From Kriegella aquimaris (GTDB lineage Bacteria > Bacteroidota > Bacteroidia > Flavobacteriales > Flavobacteriaceae): 64,000 nt of DNA. The translations under genes were made by a program, and so were the position numbers. Shown piece by piece: positions 44,605 through 52,973 of the stretch (position 1 is the stretch's first letter; each line of letters begins with the position of its first letter). The DNA is taken from the NCBI RefSeq assembly GCF_900103215.1, contig NZ_FNGV01000004.1, forward strand, positions 124,001-188,000. Reading direction: 5' to 3'. Below the pieces are notes generated by a model. It was not told where the DNA came from. It saw nothing but the letters and a program-made list of their open reading frames with translations, and did not search any database.

Positions 44605-44746
44605 GTTATCTATTCCTGCCTTTAAGGTAAAAGGTGTTGAATTATGTATTCAACGTCAAGATAGAATTTAGCACCTTCTTTACGTAAAGGTTGTAAAGGG
44701 TTGCTAAGGTTTCAAAGGGTCTATTCCCTCCACCTTTCTTGATAAC
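44605..44746 (-). ncRNA. SAM-I (S-box) riboswitch upstream of metY
   Basis: Minus strand GTTATCAAGAAAGG, GGAGGGA, AGACCC, GAAACC, TTAGCAACC, GGTGCTA, closing with GATAAC. P1 is formed by 44746-44741 and 44610-44605. It differs from the metH copy by a longer P4 arm (GTTGAATACATAATTCAAC forms a perfect stem). Controls metY, the MetX-AK-HSD fusion and metZ. Confidence 0.93.
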
Positions 44747-44776
44747 CATTCAATATATGTTTGAACTTTGGATTGA

Positions 44777-44806
44777 CAAATATAATGGCGGAAAACTAAA
44801 ATGCAA
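44777..44806 (-). promoter_or_regulatory. Promoter of the metY riboswitch unit
   Basis: Minus strand TTG (44806-44804), 19-base spacer, TATATTTG (44784-44777): a full match to the Bacteroidota consensus. Predicted start about 30 bases before the riboswitch. Confidence 0.75.
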
Positions 44807-44833
44807 TACTTATTTTCAAAATAATTTTCCGCC
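44787..44833. repeat. 9-bp inverted repeat over the metY promoter
   Basis: GGCGGAAAA (44787-44795) lies in the spacer between -33 and -7, TTTTCCGCC (44825-44833) lies upstream of -33. The two arms bracket the -33 element and would suit a dimeric regulator. Confidence 0.6.
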
Positions 44834-44882
44834 AATGTGGGGAAACACCCCAAATAATGCTCAAAAAGAACAGTGGAAACGC

Positions 44883-46139
44883 TTACAATTTAAAAGCAGC
44901 CTTCACTTCATCGAGCATATCTAATTTTTCCCAGGTAAAGAGTTCAACCTCTTTTTCTATTCTCCCGTTATAGGGCGATTCGAATACCTTAGTTACCATT
45001 TTATTCGCTTTGCCCATATGACCATAGGCAGCAGATTCGAGATAGATGGGCTCCCGTAATTTTAACCTTTTTTCAATTGCAAAAGGTCGCATATCGAATA
45101 GTTCGGAAACCTTTTCAGCGATTTCCCCATCGGTTAAATCAACATTAGCCCTTCCATAAGTATCTACAAAAATAGAAGTTGGTTCCACTACACCAATAGC
45201 ATAGCTTACCTGTACCAATATTTCATCGGCAACCCCTGCTGCAACTAAATTCTTCGCTACATGTCTTGCGGCGTATGCAGCACTTCTATCAACCTTACTC
45301 GGGTCCTTACCACTAAATGCACCACCTCCATGGGCACCTTTTCCTCCATAGGTATCAACAATGATCTTTCTACCGGTAAGACCAGTATCCCCATGTGGAC
45401 CACCGATTACAAATTTTCCTGTAGGATTGATATGGTATGTAATCTGGTCATCGAACAAAGCTTGAATTTCTTTCGGTAATTGTGCTTTGACCCTAGGTAT
45501 TAAAATCGAAATAATATCTTTTTTAATTTTCGCCAACATCGCATTGTCATCTTGATCAAAGGCATCGTGCTGGGTAGAGATAACAATGGTATCGATACGC
45601 TGTGGTACATTTCCATCAGAATACTCAATGGTAACTTGTGATTTCGCATCAGGCCGTAAATAATCGATTTCTTTTAGCTCGCGTCTTAAATCGGCCAAAA
45701 CCTGCAGAATCTTATGAGAGATATCAAGTGCCAGAGGCATGTAATTCTCCGTTTCTTTTGTGGCATAGCCGAACATCATTCCTTGGTCACCCGCACCTTG
45801 CTCTTCTTTCGAACCTCGGTCAACACCTTGATTGATGTCTTGAGACTGCTCATGAATGAGTGAAATGACCCCACAGGAATCTCCACTGAATTGGTACTCG
45901 CCTTTAGTGTAGCCGATCTTGTTGATTATCTCTCGGGCAATAGTCTGTACATCTAAGTACGTATTGCTTTTCACCTCACCGGCTAAAACAACCTGACCCG
46001 TTGTAACCAACGTTTCACAAGCTACTTTACTTTCTGGGTCGAAAGCTAAAAAATGATCCAATAAAGCATCACTGATTTGATCGGCGACTTTATCGGGATG
46101 TCCTTCACTAACAGATTCCGAAGTAAACAAATACGACAT
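44883..46139 (-). CDS. metK: S-adenosylmethionine synthetase
   Basis: MetK makes SAM from methionine and ATP. The 418-residue length is slightly above the usual 385-400. Motifs: [21 protein letters not shown] (in part), [12 protein letters not shown] (loop), [38 protein letters not shown] at 46139. It follows a SAM-II-like leader element and its own -7 element, so it is a separate transcript from metY. A GGGG/CCCC hairpin lies past the stop without a T-run. Confidence 0.97.
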   Translation of the reverse strand: MSYLFTSESVSEGHPDKVADQISDALLDHFLAFDPESKVACETLVTTGQVVLAGEVKSNTYLDVQTIAREIINKIGYTKGEYQFSGDSCGVISLIHEQSQDINQGVDRGSKEEQGAGDQGMMFGYATKETENYMPLALDISHKILQVLADLRRELKEIDYLRPDAKSQVTIEYSDGNVPQRIDTIVISTQHDAFDQDDNAMLAKIKKDIISILIPRVKAQLPKEIQALFDDQITYHINPTGKFVIGGPHGDTGLTGRKIIVDTYGGKGAHGGGAFSGKDPSKVDRSAAYAARHVAKNLVAAGVADEILVQVSYAIGVVEPTSIFVDTYGRANVDLTDGEIAEKVSELFDMRPFAIEKRLKLREPIYLESAAYGHMGKANKMVTKVFESPYNGRIEKEVELFTWEKLDMLDEVKAAFKL

Positions 46140-46215
46140 GATATTACTTTTTTTTTGAAAAAGAAGATTTGAAAAAATTGCTGCAAGCTAAAGGAAGTAT
46201 GATATAAAAATATCA

Positions 46216-46323
46216 ACTGCTTTAGCATTTTTTAAACTGAATAAATTTTTAAATCAACCCTTTTATCGGGTCGCACAATTTATTCAGAATACTTGAGGTT
46301 GCAATCAGTCAAATCCCTCCTCA
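46216..46323 (-). ncRNA. SAM-II-like riboswitch upstream of metK
   Basis: Minus strand: P1 5' arm TGAGG (46323-46319), loop GATTTGACTGATTGCAA (46315-46299), P1 3' arm CCTCA (46298-46294), a 10-bp inserted stem CTGAATAAAT/ATTTATTCAG (46287-46278 and 46246-46237), then ATGCTAAAGCAGT (46228-46216). The loop and the GCTAAAG segment match the SAM-II pattern GATTTGACC...TTGCA and GCTAAA. ACTG in the loop pairs with CAGT at the 3' end, the expected pseudoknot. A perfect hairpin (46200-46215) follows at once. A -7 element lies 14 bases upstream. Identified by eye, not by covariance search; the inserted stem is unlike proteobacterial SAM-II. Confidence 0.72.
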
Positions 46324-46336
46324 TGATTATGAGCTA

Positions 46337-46344
46337 CAAAAGTA
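46337..46344 (-). promoter_or_regulatory. -7 promoter element of metK
   Basis: Minus strand TACTTTTG, perfect TAnnTTTG, ending 14 bases before the first base of the SAM-II-like element. No clear -33 TTG. Confidence 0.55.
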
Positions 46345-46440
46345 TAAAAAATGTTTTGTTCTGAAAGTGATCGGGTTGTAATTTGTCAAACAGTATCGAA
46401 AATCAGATTTAATGCAACCGTATAAAGAAGCCCCTTTACC

Positions 46441-49119
46441 TTATATATCGTACTTGATTGAGAACAGCACATACCTGGGCTGCACAAAATATGATTGTGT
46501 TGAGAAAAAGAGTTCATTGGTACTATCTTGGTTAAGTATGCTAGTATTAAATAGGTTGGTGCCTTTGATACCGAACTCCCAACGGCTATCCTTTTGCTGG
46601 TAGGTCAAATTTGATTCCAAAAAGCTATACGCATTATCAATGGTATTTTCTTTATCGGTATAGTTGTAATAATCATAATCAAGTGTAAAAATAAAATTCT
46701 TAAGAAAAGCTGTATCAAACCGGGCATAGGGTCTGCTTGTGTAATAGGTGGTTTCGCGACCGCCGTTGTCATAGTTGTTCACATTATAGCGATACCCCAG
46801 TTCAAGATTCGGCGCATTTTTAAAGTTGGTAGACAGTGCCCCGGTATAGTTCTGAGTCAAAGAATTCGAGGTGCGCTGCGCATTATCTACCAAGTTATTG
46901 GTCGTAGACCATGACAAGCTTCCTCTGACAGAACCCTTAATCTTACCGAAAGTACGCTCATATCGGCCATTTGCGGATAGTGATTCATCTTCAAAATTAG
47001 AGTTGATCGTCGTACCGATTCGGTTAATTGCTACAATATTGGCACTGCTTTTTAAAGCGTCGATTCTTTTGGTGTAGGTCACATTACCAAATATATTCGT
47101 GAAATTGAACATATTGAAACTGAAAAAATTTAATGAGAGGTTATGGTTCAATGCACTCTCAAGATCTCTATTACCACGATAGACCGAATTGTAATTGTTG
47201 AGCACATACCCTTGGGCAAATTTATTAACATCGGTAAATGAGCGGGTCACACGATAATTAAACCTTAGGTTTTCCGACTTTTTCAGTTGTGCATTAATGT
47301 ATACGTCGGGTAATAACGAAGTAAGATTGTCTTCCACAACATTCCCCAGTTGATCATTTTTAACATTGAACTGATGTAAGGTAAGGCCCGGGTTGAAGGT
47401 GAAAATTCCTGATATTACTTTATAATGAAACCCCAAGTAGAGATCCGACACATTAAAGGTTACATCATTTTCAAAGTCCGTTCCATTCATATCCAAAGTG
47501 CTACCTCCATCTAAAATCTGATAAATCGCCGAATTAAAATTCTGATGGCTTTGTGTCGTTCCTAAAGTAAAGTTCAAATTACTTTTGGCTCCCAAAACAT
47601 GATAATAATCGACTTTGGCATCGACTTTATTGGTTACGACGTTCTTGACTTGATTTAAATTATAAAGATTTTGATTTTCATCCACAGGAAATATACTAGT
47701 AAAAGCAAACTCATTTCGTACCGCTTCATAAAACGGGTCTTCATCTTGATACAAATGCTGGGCTTCTACCGCAAAGATATTTTTGTCATCCAAAGTGTAG
47801 TAAAGGTTCAAATTTTGATTTACCGACAAGGGCTTTTGTTTTTTGACTTCTGAAATTTCATCGGTAATATTAGCTATTGAGAGTACATCTACCACTTCAT
47901 TATCGTCAGATTGTTTTAGCAGTGCATCATAGTCTAACTGAAGGTTAGCGGTCGGCTTGTACCTCGCACTCAATTTGGCCAGGCCCAAATGAACCGTCTG
48001 ATCGGTATTCGTAGTTGCATTCTCAATATCGTCACTGGCAATATAAGTGGTACTTCTTTGTGATTTCATCAGGGTACCGGTGTAGGAATAGATTCCGAAC
48101 CCACTCAGATCCAACGCTTTGGTCGGCGCATAACTAAAGTTTACCGCTGCAAATTTGGTGTCGATATCGTTTGCCCTATTGTTCTGGGCAGTAGAAAGTC
48201 CTAATCCGTCAGAACCGACGCCGATAGAACTACCGCCCCGAGAATTTATATTTCTAAAACCTCCAGTAAAATTTCGGTAATCGTTACGGGTAAAGGGAAC
48301 TTCTCCCAAATTATTCAAATCCGTTATAATATTAATACTATAATCGGGACTATAATAAAATAACTTCGGATGTGCCAAATATCGGTCATCGGGGCCGTAA
48401 CCAGCGGTTAGCTCACCAAACCAAAACTTCTTTTTACCTTCTTTTAGTCGGATATTCAGAGCCACATTATCATCATCGTTCGTTAGCCCCTTCAACTGTG
48501 ACACCTCATTATAGTTCTTTAAGACCTCTACCTTGCTCAGCGCATTGGCAGGAATATTCTCGACGGCCAGTTTAGAATCGCCATCAAAAAAATCCTTTCC
48601 TTCGACCATCACTTTGGTTACAGTCTTTCCTTCCACTTCTATTTGACCGTCATCATTGACTTCGATTCCCGGTAAATTTTTCAGTACATCCTTTAATTTT
48701 TTCTCGGTACCTGAAACAAAGGAATCGGTATTGTAAATAATTGTATCCCCTTTTACTGACACGGGCATTTCGTAAGTTACTTCTACCTCATCAAGCTCGG
48801 CGGCCTGTTCTTGCATTACAATATCTTTGATAGCATTGACTTCACCTGCCGTAAAAGTAAAAGATTCGGTCTTCAGCCCTAAATAACTTACCTTAACGGT
48901 ATACTGATTCGCCGTCTTTAATTTCAGTTTGTACTGCCCCGCATGATTGGTAATACCGTAAGATTCCAAACCTTTTGTCTCCGTATTGATGGCAATCACA
49001 TTTGCCATATCAACTCCCGTACCGGTGCTATCCTTAACGGTACCTGACAGAGAAATTTCTTGGGCCGAGCCAACAAAGCTCAAGGCTAAAAAGATGATAA
49101 AAGGCAAAGTGATTTTCAT
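46441..49119 (-). CDS. Outer-membrane beta-barrel protein with carboxypeptidase-regulatory and plug domains
   Basis: An 892-residue TonB-receptor-like protein: signal peptide (ends VGSAQ), a CarboxypepD_reg-like domain (about 22-105, ISLSGTVKDSTGTGVDMANV), a plug-like region (115-230, LKDVLKNLPGIEVNDDGQI and VLKNYNEVSQLKGL) and a long barrel ending VLFSIKYDI with a terminal hydrophobic residue. It belongs to the outer-membrane beta-barrel family that commonly sits beside a GLPGLI gene, as here 51 bases upstream. No SusD partner is present, so glycan uptake is not indicated; peptide or metal handling is possible. Ligand unknown. Confidence 0.87.
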   Translation of the reverse strand: MKITLPFIIFLALSFVGSAQEISLSGTVKDSTGTGVDMANVIAINTETKGLESYGITNHAGQYKLKLKTANQYTVKVSYLGLKTESFTFTAGEVNAIKDIVMQEQAAELDEVEVTYEMPVSVKGDTIIYNTDSFVSGTEKKLKDVLKNLPGIEVNDDGQIEVEGKTVTKVMVEGKDFFDGDSKLAVENIPANALSKVEVLKNYNEVSQLKGLTNDDDNVALNIRLKEGKKKFWFGELTAGYGPDDRYLAHPKLFYYSPDYSINIITDLNNLGEVPFTRNDYRNFTGGFRNINSRGGSSIGVGSDGLGLSTAQNNRANDIDTKFAAVNFSYAPTKALDLSGFGIYSYTGTLMKSQRSTTYIASDDIENATTNTDQTVHLGLAKLSARYKPTANLQLDYDALLKQSDDNEVVDVLSIANITDEISEVKKQKPLSVNQNLNLYYTLDDKNIFAVEAQHLYQDEDPFYEAVRNEFAFTSIFPVDENQNLYNLNQVKNVVTNKVDAKVDYYHVLGAKSNLNFTLGTTQSHQNFNSAIYQILDGGSTLDMNGTDFENDVTFNVSDLYLGFHYKVISGIFTFNPGLTLHQFNVKNDQLGNVVEDNLTSLLPDVYINAQLKKSENLRFNYRVTRSFTDVNKFAQGYVLNNYNSVYRGNRDLESALNHNLSLNFFSFNMFNFTNIFGNVTYTKRIDALKSSANIVAINRIGTTINSNFEDESLSANGRYERTFGKIKGSVRGSLSWSTTNNLVDNAQRTSNSLTQNYTGALSTNFKNAPNLELGYRYNVNNYDNGGRETTYYTSRPYARFDTAFLKNFIFTLDYDYYNYTDKENTIDNAYSFLESNLTYQQKDSRWEFGIKGTNLFNTSILNQDSTNELFFSTQSYFVQPRYVLFSIKYDI

Positions 49120-49170
49120 CCAAATATATTTTGAAGTAAAAAATTATTGAGTACTACTGGAAAGTCAATT

Positions 49171-50031
49171 CTACAATCTACCGCCTCCACGACCCCCTGG
49201 ACCGCCACGTCTATTTTGAAAATTCTCTCGCATCTCTTTCATTTTCTCACGAGAGATTTCGTCGTATTCGGCCTGGGTCACCTTCTTGCCTTTGCTGGGC
49301 GCCTTAATTTCGATTTTATCTTTGGGGTTCATGGTAATCTTAGAGCAAACAATTGTGGTCACATCGTCGCTTACGGCCAAAATAAGCCCTGGTAACCCCC
49401 AATATCCCGAGGGTCCCTGATTTATAGGAATTTCCGGTGTGTACCATGCCACAATCGACACCTCTTTCTCCGTGAATTCCTCTTCTTTATTTTCTTCTTC
49501 TTCTTTATTATTTTCGCCCCTTCTTCTGAAAATGGCCCGCATATTAGGTCGTTTCACCGTCTTGACCGCCGTTGCCTTGAATGCAGTATAATTGCCAATC
49601 TGTTTGGTATCGCTTTCCAGTTTCCAATCTAACTTTTCTAGATTATCTTCAATTAAGAATATTTTACCGAAAAGGTCATTCTTGACCAGGTACTTTTCAT
49701 CTTTAATATTTTTATACAAGTCGCCGCCGGCACCTCCCATGGCACCAAAACGCCCTCCGCGTCCACCCCTATCATTCCCGGGTTGATCAAGCTTTTCAAC
49801 TTCTTCATATATCGATTCCGTCGCATTGAAGGCAAGTTCGTACGTTCTTTCGTTCGCTTTCTTCATGCGCTCCATAATTTCCTTCTTTCGGTCTTCCGGC
49901 ATTTGCCTATTACCAAAGTCCATGTTCACTTGTGTCTTGCTTTCGTACGTCGCATTCCCTTGAAAATCTTGAGAAATACCACAATACGTGGTAAAAATGA
50001 TGAGCAAAGCCGTTATTGTTCTATTTTTCAT
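49171..50031 (-). CDS. GLPGLI family protein
   Basis: A 286-residue secreted protein with signal peptide (ends GISQ). The family-defining motif is present as GYWGLPGLILAV at about 205-216. Two glycine/arginine-rich stretches stand out: GNDRGGRGGRFGAMGGAGG near residue 80 and RRGGPGGRGGGRL at the very C-terminus; they are low-complexity and probably surface exposed. An acidic stretch NNKEEEENKEEEFTEKE precedes the motif. First gene of a two-gene unit with the barrel protein. Function unknown; the pair occurs widely in Bacteroidota. Confidence 0.92.
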   Translation of the reverse strand: MKNRTITALLIIFTTYCGISQDFQGNATYESKTQVNMDFGNRQMPEDRKKEIMERMKKANERTYELAFNATESIYEEVEKLDQPGNDRGGRGGRFGAMGGAGGDLYKNIKDEKYLVKNDLFGKIFLIEDNLEKLDWKLESDTKQIGNYTAFKATAVKTVKRPNMRAIFRRRGENNKEEEENKEEEFTEKEVSIVAWYTPEIPINQGPSGYWGLPGLILAVSDDVTTIVCSKITMNPKDKIEIKAPSKGKKVTQAEYDEISREKMKEMRENFQNRRGGPGGRGGGRL

Positions 50032-50320
50032 CTGTTGGTCTCTTTTGATTTTAGAAGGATTTCTTGAGCATGTGCTTTCGATTGACTCCCCGAAATACCA
50101 TGCTCAATTTATGCTATTAATTCATACATATTTCATTGGACTGTTTTAAATGCATTAGGTTTAATACCTAGTTGAAAAAAAATCAAAATTCCCCGCTTCT
50201 ATTTTTTTCTATTTTTTTTCTTGATATTATTACAAAGGTTTTTACTTCCTATAGTTATCTTGTATCTTGTACTCCCCATAAACTAAATTGAAAAACACTA
50301 ATCATAAATCAGAATACCCT
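50032..50320. other. Divergent intergenic region
   Basis: No gene is seen in these 289 bases between the GLPGLI gene (minus) and the deoxynucleoside kinase (plus). It contains the inverted repeat at 50064-50107 and a T-rich stretch with TATCTTGTA about 60 bases before the kinase, a possible weak -7 element. Confidence 0.5.
50064..50107. repeat. 9-bp inverted repeat upstream of the GLPGLI gene
   Basis: TTGAGCATG (50064-50072) and CATGCTCAA (50099-50107), loop 26 bases, 33 bases before the GLPGLI ATG. Could be an mRNA leader hairpin or an operator. Confidence 0.6.
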
Positions 50321-50935
50321 ATGCATATTGCTGTTGCTGGAAATATTGGTGCCGGTAAGACTACCTTGACAAGACTATTGGCCAAACATTATAATTGGGA
50401 AGCGCATTTTGAAGAAGTTGTCGACAATCCGTACCTAGACGATTTTTACAATCAAATGGAGCGATGGAGCTTTAACCTACAAATTCACTTTCTTAATCAC
50501 AGGTTCCGGCAAATCTTAAAAATCAGGGAGAGCGGCAAAAGCATCATTCAAGATCGAACGATATACGAAGATGCTTTTATTTTTGCCCCTAACCTACACG
50601 CGATGGGATTGATGACCAATCGTGATTTTACGAACTACTCGAGTCTTTTTGAACTTATGGAAAGTTTGGTGCAGCCGCCCGACCTTCTAATTTATTTGAG
50701 AAGTAGCATCCCTAATTTGGTCAACCAGATACATAAAAGAGGCAGGGAATATGAAAACTCCATTTCCATTGATTATTTGAGCCGCTTGAATGAACGCTAC
50801 GAAGCTTGGGTACATGGTTACGAGAAAGGAAATCTATTGATTGTCAATGTTGACAACCTAAATTTTGTTGACAACCCTGAAGACTTGGGTATCGTTATCA
50901 ATAAAATCGACGCAGAAATAAACGGTTTATTTTAA
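50321..50935 (+). CDS. Deoxynucleoside kinase
   Basis: A 204-residue kinase of the dNK/dCK/dGK family that phosphorylates salvaged deoxynucleosides. P-loop GNIGAGKTT at 7-15, then VVDNPYLDDFY (the E/DNPYL substrate element), QDRTIYEDAFIFA (D-R-S/T) and LRSSIPNLVNQIHKRGREYE with the lid arginines. I chose ATG 50321 because MHIAVAGNIGAGKTT starts just before the P-loop, as in relatives; an upstream TTG at 50288 would add 11 residues. The nucleoside transporter at 62523 is a possible functional partner at a distance. Confidence 0.9.
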   Translation: MHIAVAGNIGAGKTTLTRLLAKHYNWEAHFEEVVDNPYLDDFYNQMERWSFNLQIHFLNHRFRQILKIRESGKSIIQDRTIYEDAFIFAPNLHAMGLMTNRDFTNYSSLFELMESLVQPPDLLIYLRSSIPNLVNQIHKRGREYENSISIDYLSRLNERYEAWVHGYEKGNLLIVNVDNLNFVDNPEDLGIVINKIDAEINGLF

Positions 50936-50971
50936 AAATTACACTACACGGGTTTAAAAACCTCGCAAATT

Positions 50972-51976
50972 CTAGATAAAGCCATTTTCACGGGCATGCT
51001 CAATGGCCTTTTCGCTATTTTCGACCAGTAAAACCGGGGTTGTTCGGTATTCTTCGAACAACCCCCTGATCCTGGTCATTTTCTTTCGATGTGTAACACT
51101 CCTCAAGTAAATTGCCAATATTCTATCTGGGTGGGCCTGTGCTATCTCAATATAGATATCGGCATCGTGTTCACCGCTATCACCAATCAAAATAAAAGGA
51201 AGCTGCGGGTATGTTTTCAGGATATTGATGATTTCCTTTTGTTTTTGGGGCTTCTCCGATTCTTTTTTTCGTTGGAAAATAGTTGAAAAACTTCTTAATA
51301 AAATAGGCCCTTTAGGAAAATTATTCTCCTTTAAAAAGAATTCTAGATAGCGATATAGGTTCCAAGGACTGTGACTCACATAAAATATAGGATTCACCCC
51401 TTTACCTGTCTTGCCCCGATGCAAAAGATGATAGAAATTAGCGGCGCCCTTTAATGGCGAACGGCTACCTGCATTCTTAAAAAAAGTATTGAATACGGCG
51501 CGCCATTTAAGAAAAGAGGCAACCCCGGTATGTATGATGGTATCATCTATGTCGCTAATTACACCGTACGCGGCTTTCTTCGAGGGAATCAACACTTCCC
51601 CTGGAAAACGATTCTGATGCAATATTTCCCGCTTTAAAGAAGCATCATTATAAGAAATCTCATAAGGCAACCACCCCTCTTCATTAGTTAACGCTTCTAG
51701 ATTTGCAGATGGTTCTTCCAAAAGGTAATAACCATCATTGTCGGTCGTTCCAGTAACCGTTCTGCCATCTGGCAATTTTAAGGTCAAACCCGTATTTCGA
51801 ACTTCATCGGTACCGAATCGTTTCCACGTGTTGATAATCAGCTTTAGAATTCCTTTTTCCGCCAGCCCTATCTGCTCATCTTCCAAAGCTCTACCACGGG
51901 CATATATGTGTGTATCGGTGCCGTAACTCTGAAAAGCGATGATCTGTAGCTTATCCTTTTTGTTGAAAAATACCAT
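50972..51976 (-). CDS. App1-type phosphatidate phosphatase (DUF2183)
   Basis: A 334-residue protein. Residues 140-334 are the App1/DUF2183 HAD-like catalytic domain: SDIDDTIIHT with DIDDT at 142-146 as nucleophile motif, YVSHSPWNLYRYL, and LIGDSGEHDADIYIEIA near 268. The first 130 residues contain a beta-rich segment (TGLTLKLPDGRTVTGTTDNDGYYLL), like a small transthyretin-type domain. Eukaryotic App1 dephosphorylates phosphatidate; bacterial function is inferred. No signal peptide, so cytoplasmic. Stop codon lies 37 bases from the convergent kinase gene. Confidence 0.88.
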   Translation of the reverse strand: MVFFNKKDKLQIIAFQSYGTDTHIYARGRALEDEQIGLAEKGILKLIINTWKRFGTDEVRNTGLTLKLPDGRTVTGTTDNDGYYLLEEPSANLEALTNEEGWLPYEISYNDASLKREILHQNRFPGEVLIPSKKAAYGVISDIDDTIIHTGVASFLKWRAVFNTFFKNAGSRSPLKGAANFYHLLHRGKTGKGVNPIFYVSHSPWNLYRYLEFFLKENNFPKGPILLRSFSTIFQRKKESEKPQKQKEIINILKTYPQLPFILIGDSGEHDADIYIEIAQAHPDRILAIYLRSVTHRKKMTRIRGLFEEYRTTPVLLVENSEKAIEHARENGFI

Positions 51977-52181
51977 TGTATCAAATATAGAAATAAGCCA
52001 TTAGACTTTACGCAAACCGGTGTCAACTTTCGTGTCTTAAAAGCATTCTACTTATATTTTCTACTATTTGTTCTTTCTATGTGAATTTCACTCGATCAAA
52101 ACACCTGTTCCCTCATTGCTCCTTTTTTTGTTGACAACCGCACGATACATTTATCACATATTAACTTTAAATTTTAAGAAG

Positions 52182-52898
52182 ATGGAACCAAAAAAAAATC
52201 CCACAAAAGATTTGAACAACAAAAGAGGACTTTATTTTGTAATCGGTTTGTGCCTGGTTATGCTGCTGACTTACGTGGCATTGGAATGGAAGACCTACGA
52301 TAATATGCATGGTTATGATATTTCATTGAACGTGGCGGATGAATTGATCGAAGAGGTGCCCATTACGATGCATGTAAAAACCCCTCCACCCCCACCGCCT
52401 GTTCCTACACCTGTTATCATTGAAGTGGTGGAAGACAACAAAGAAGTTGAAGAAACAATAATAGAATCAACCGAAACGGATCAAGAAGAGGTAATCGAAG
52501 TACTCGATGTAGTGGTGGTGGAAGAAGAAGAACCTGTAGAAATATCTTTTATGGTGATTGAAGATGTTCCTATCTTTCCAGGATGTGAAAAGGTAAAAAA
52601 TAAGGGTGCGGAAGCCATGCGCGCATGTTTTCAAGAAAAGATGAACAAACATATCAGTAAGAATTTTAAATATCCCGAAGTTGCCCAAGAAATGGGAATT
52701 CAAGGAAGGGTGAGCGTAATGTTCGACATTCAAAAAGATGGAAGCATCGGAAATATACGTATGCGCGGACCCGATAAAAGCCTCGAAACGGAAGCTGGGC
52801 GTATCATTGGAAAACTACCTCAAATGACACCAGGGAAACAACGCGGTGTACCTGTACGGGTTCCGTTCAGTATGCCTATCAATTTTAAACTGCAGTAA
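52182..52898 (+). CDS. TonB-like energy transducer
   Basis: A 238-residue protein with one N-terminal membrane anchor (GLYFVIGLCLVMLLTYVALE, about 15-35), a proline-rich linker (TPPPPPPVPTPVII), an acidic stretch (EEVIEVLDVVVVEEEEP) and a C-terminal TonB domain (about 140-238, VSVMFDIQKDGSIGNIRM and VRVPFSMPINFKLQ). It would span the periplasm and transfer energy to outer-membrane receptors; no ExbBD is nearby. ATG 52182 chosen; a far upstream TTG would add 38 non-conserved residues. Terminator follows. Confidence 0.9.
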   Translation: MEPKKNPTKDLNNKRGLYFVIGLCLVMLLTYVALEWKTYDNMHGYDISLNVADELIEEVPITMHVKTPPPPPPVPTPVIIEVVEDNKEVEETIIESTETDQEEVIEVLDVVVVEEEEPVEISFMVIEDVPIFPGCEKVKNKGAEAMRACFQEKMNKHISKNFKYPEVAQEMGIQGRVSVMFDIQKDGSIGNIRMRGPDKSLETEAGRIIGKLPQMTPGKQRGVPVRVPFSMPINFKLQ

Positions 52899-52917
52899 AT
52901 AGCTTTATACAAACAAA

Positions 52918-52951
52918 AAAAGAGGCAAACCTTTTAGGGATTGCCTCTTTT
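52918..52951. terminator. Bidirectional intrinsic terminator
   Basis: AAAAGAGGCAA (52918-52928) and TTGCCTCTTTT (52941-52951) form an 11-bp stem, loop 12, with T-runs in both directions. It serves the TonB-like gene (plus) and the pyrophosphatase (minus). Confidence 0.88.
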
Positions 52952-52973
52952 ATATTTGAAAAAAATAGCTAAG

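Noticed and set aside
44820-44882. GGGG-AAACA-CCCC hairpin after metK as terminator
   Set aside because: No T-run follows on the minus strand, so it was not listed as a terminator.
52068-52181. 38-codon extension of the TonB-like protein from a TTG
   Set aside because: The extension puts a second hydrophobic stretch before the normal anchor and is not expected in TonB proteins.
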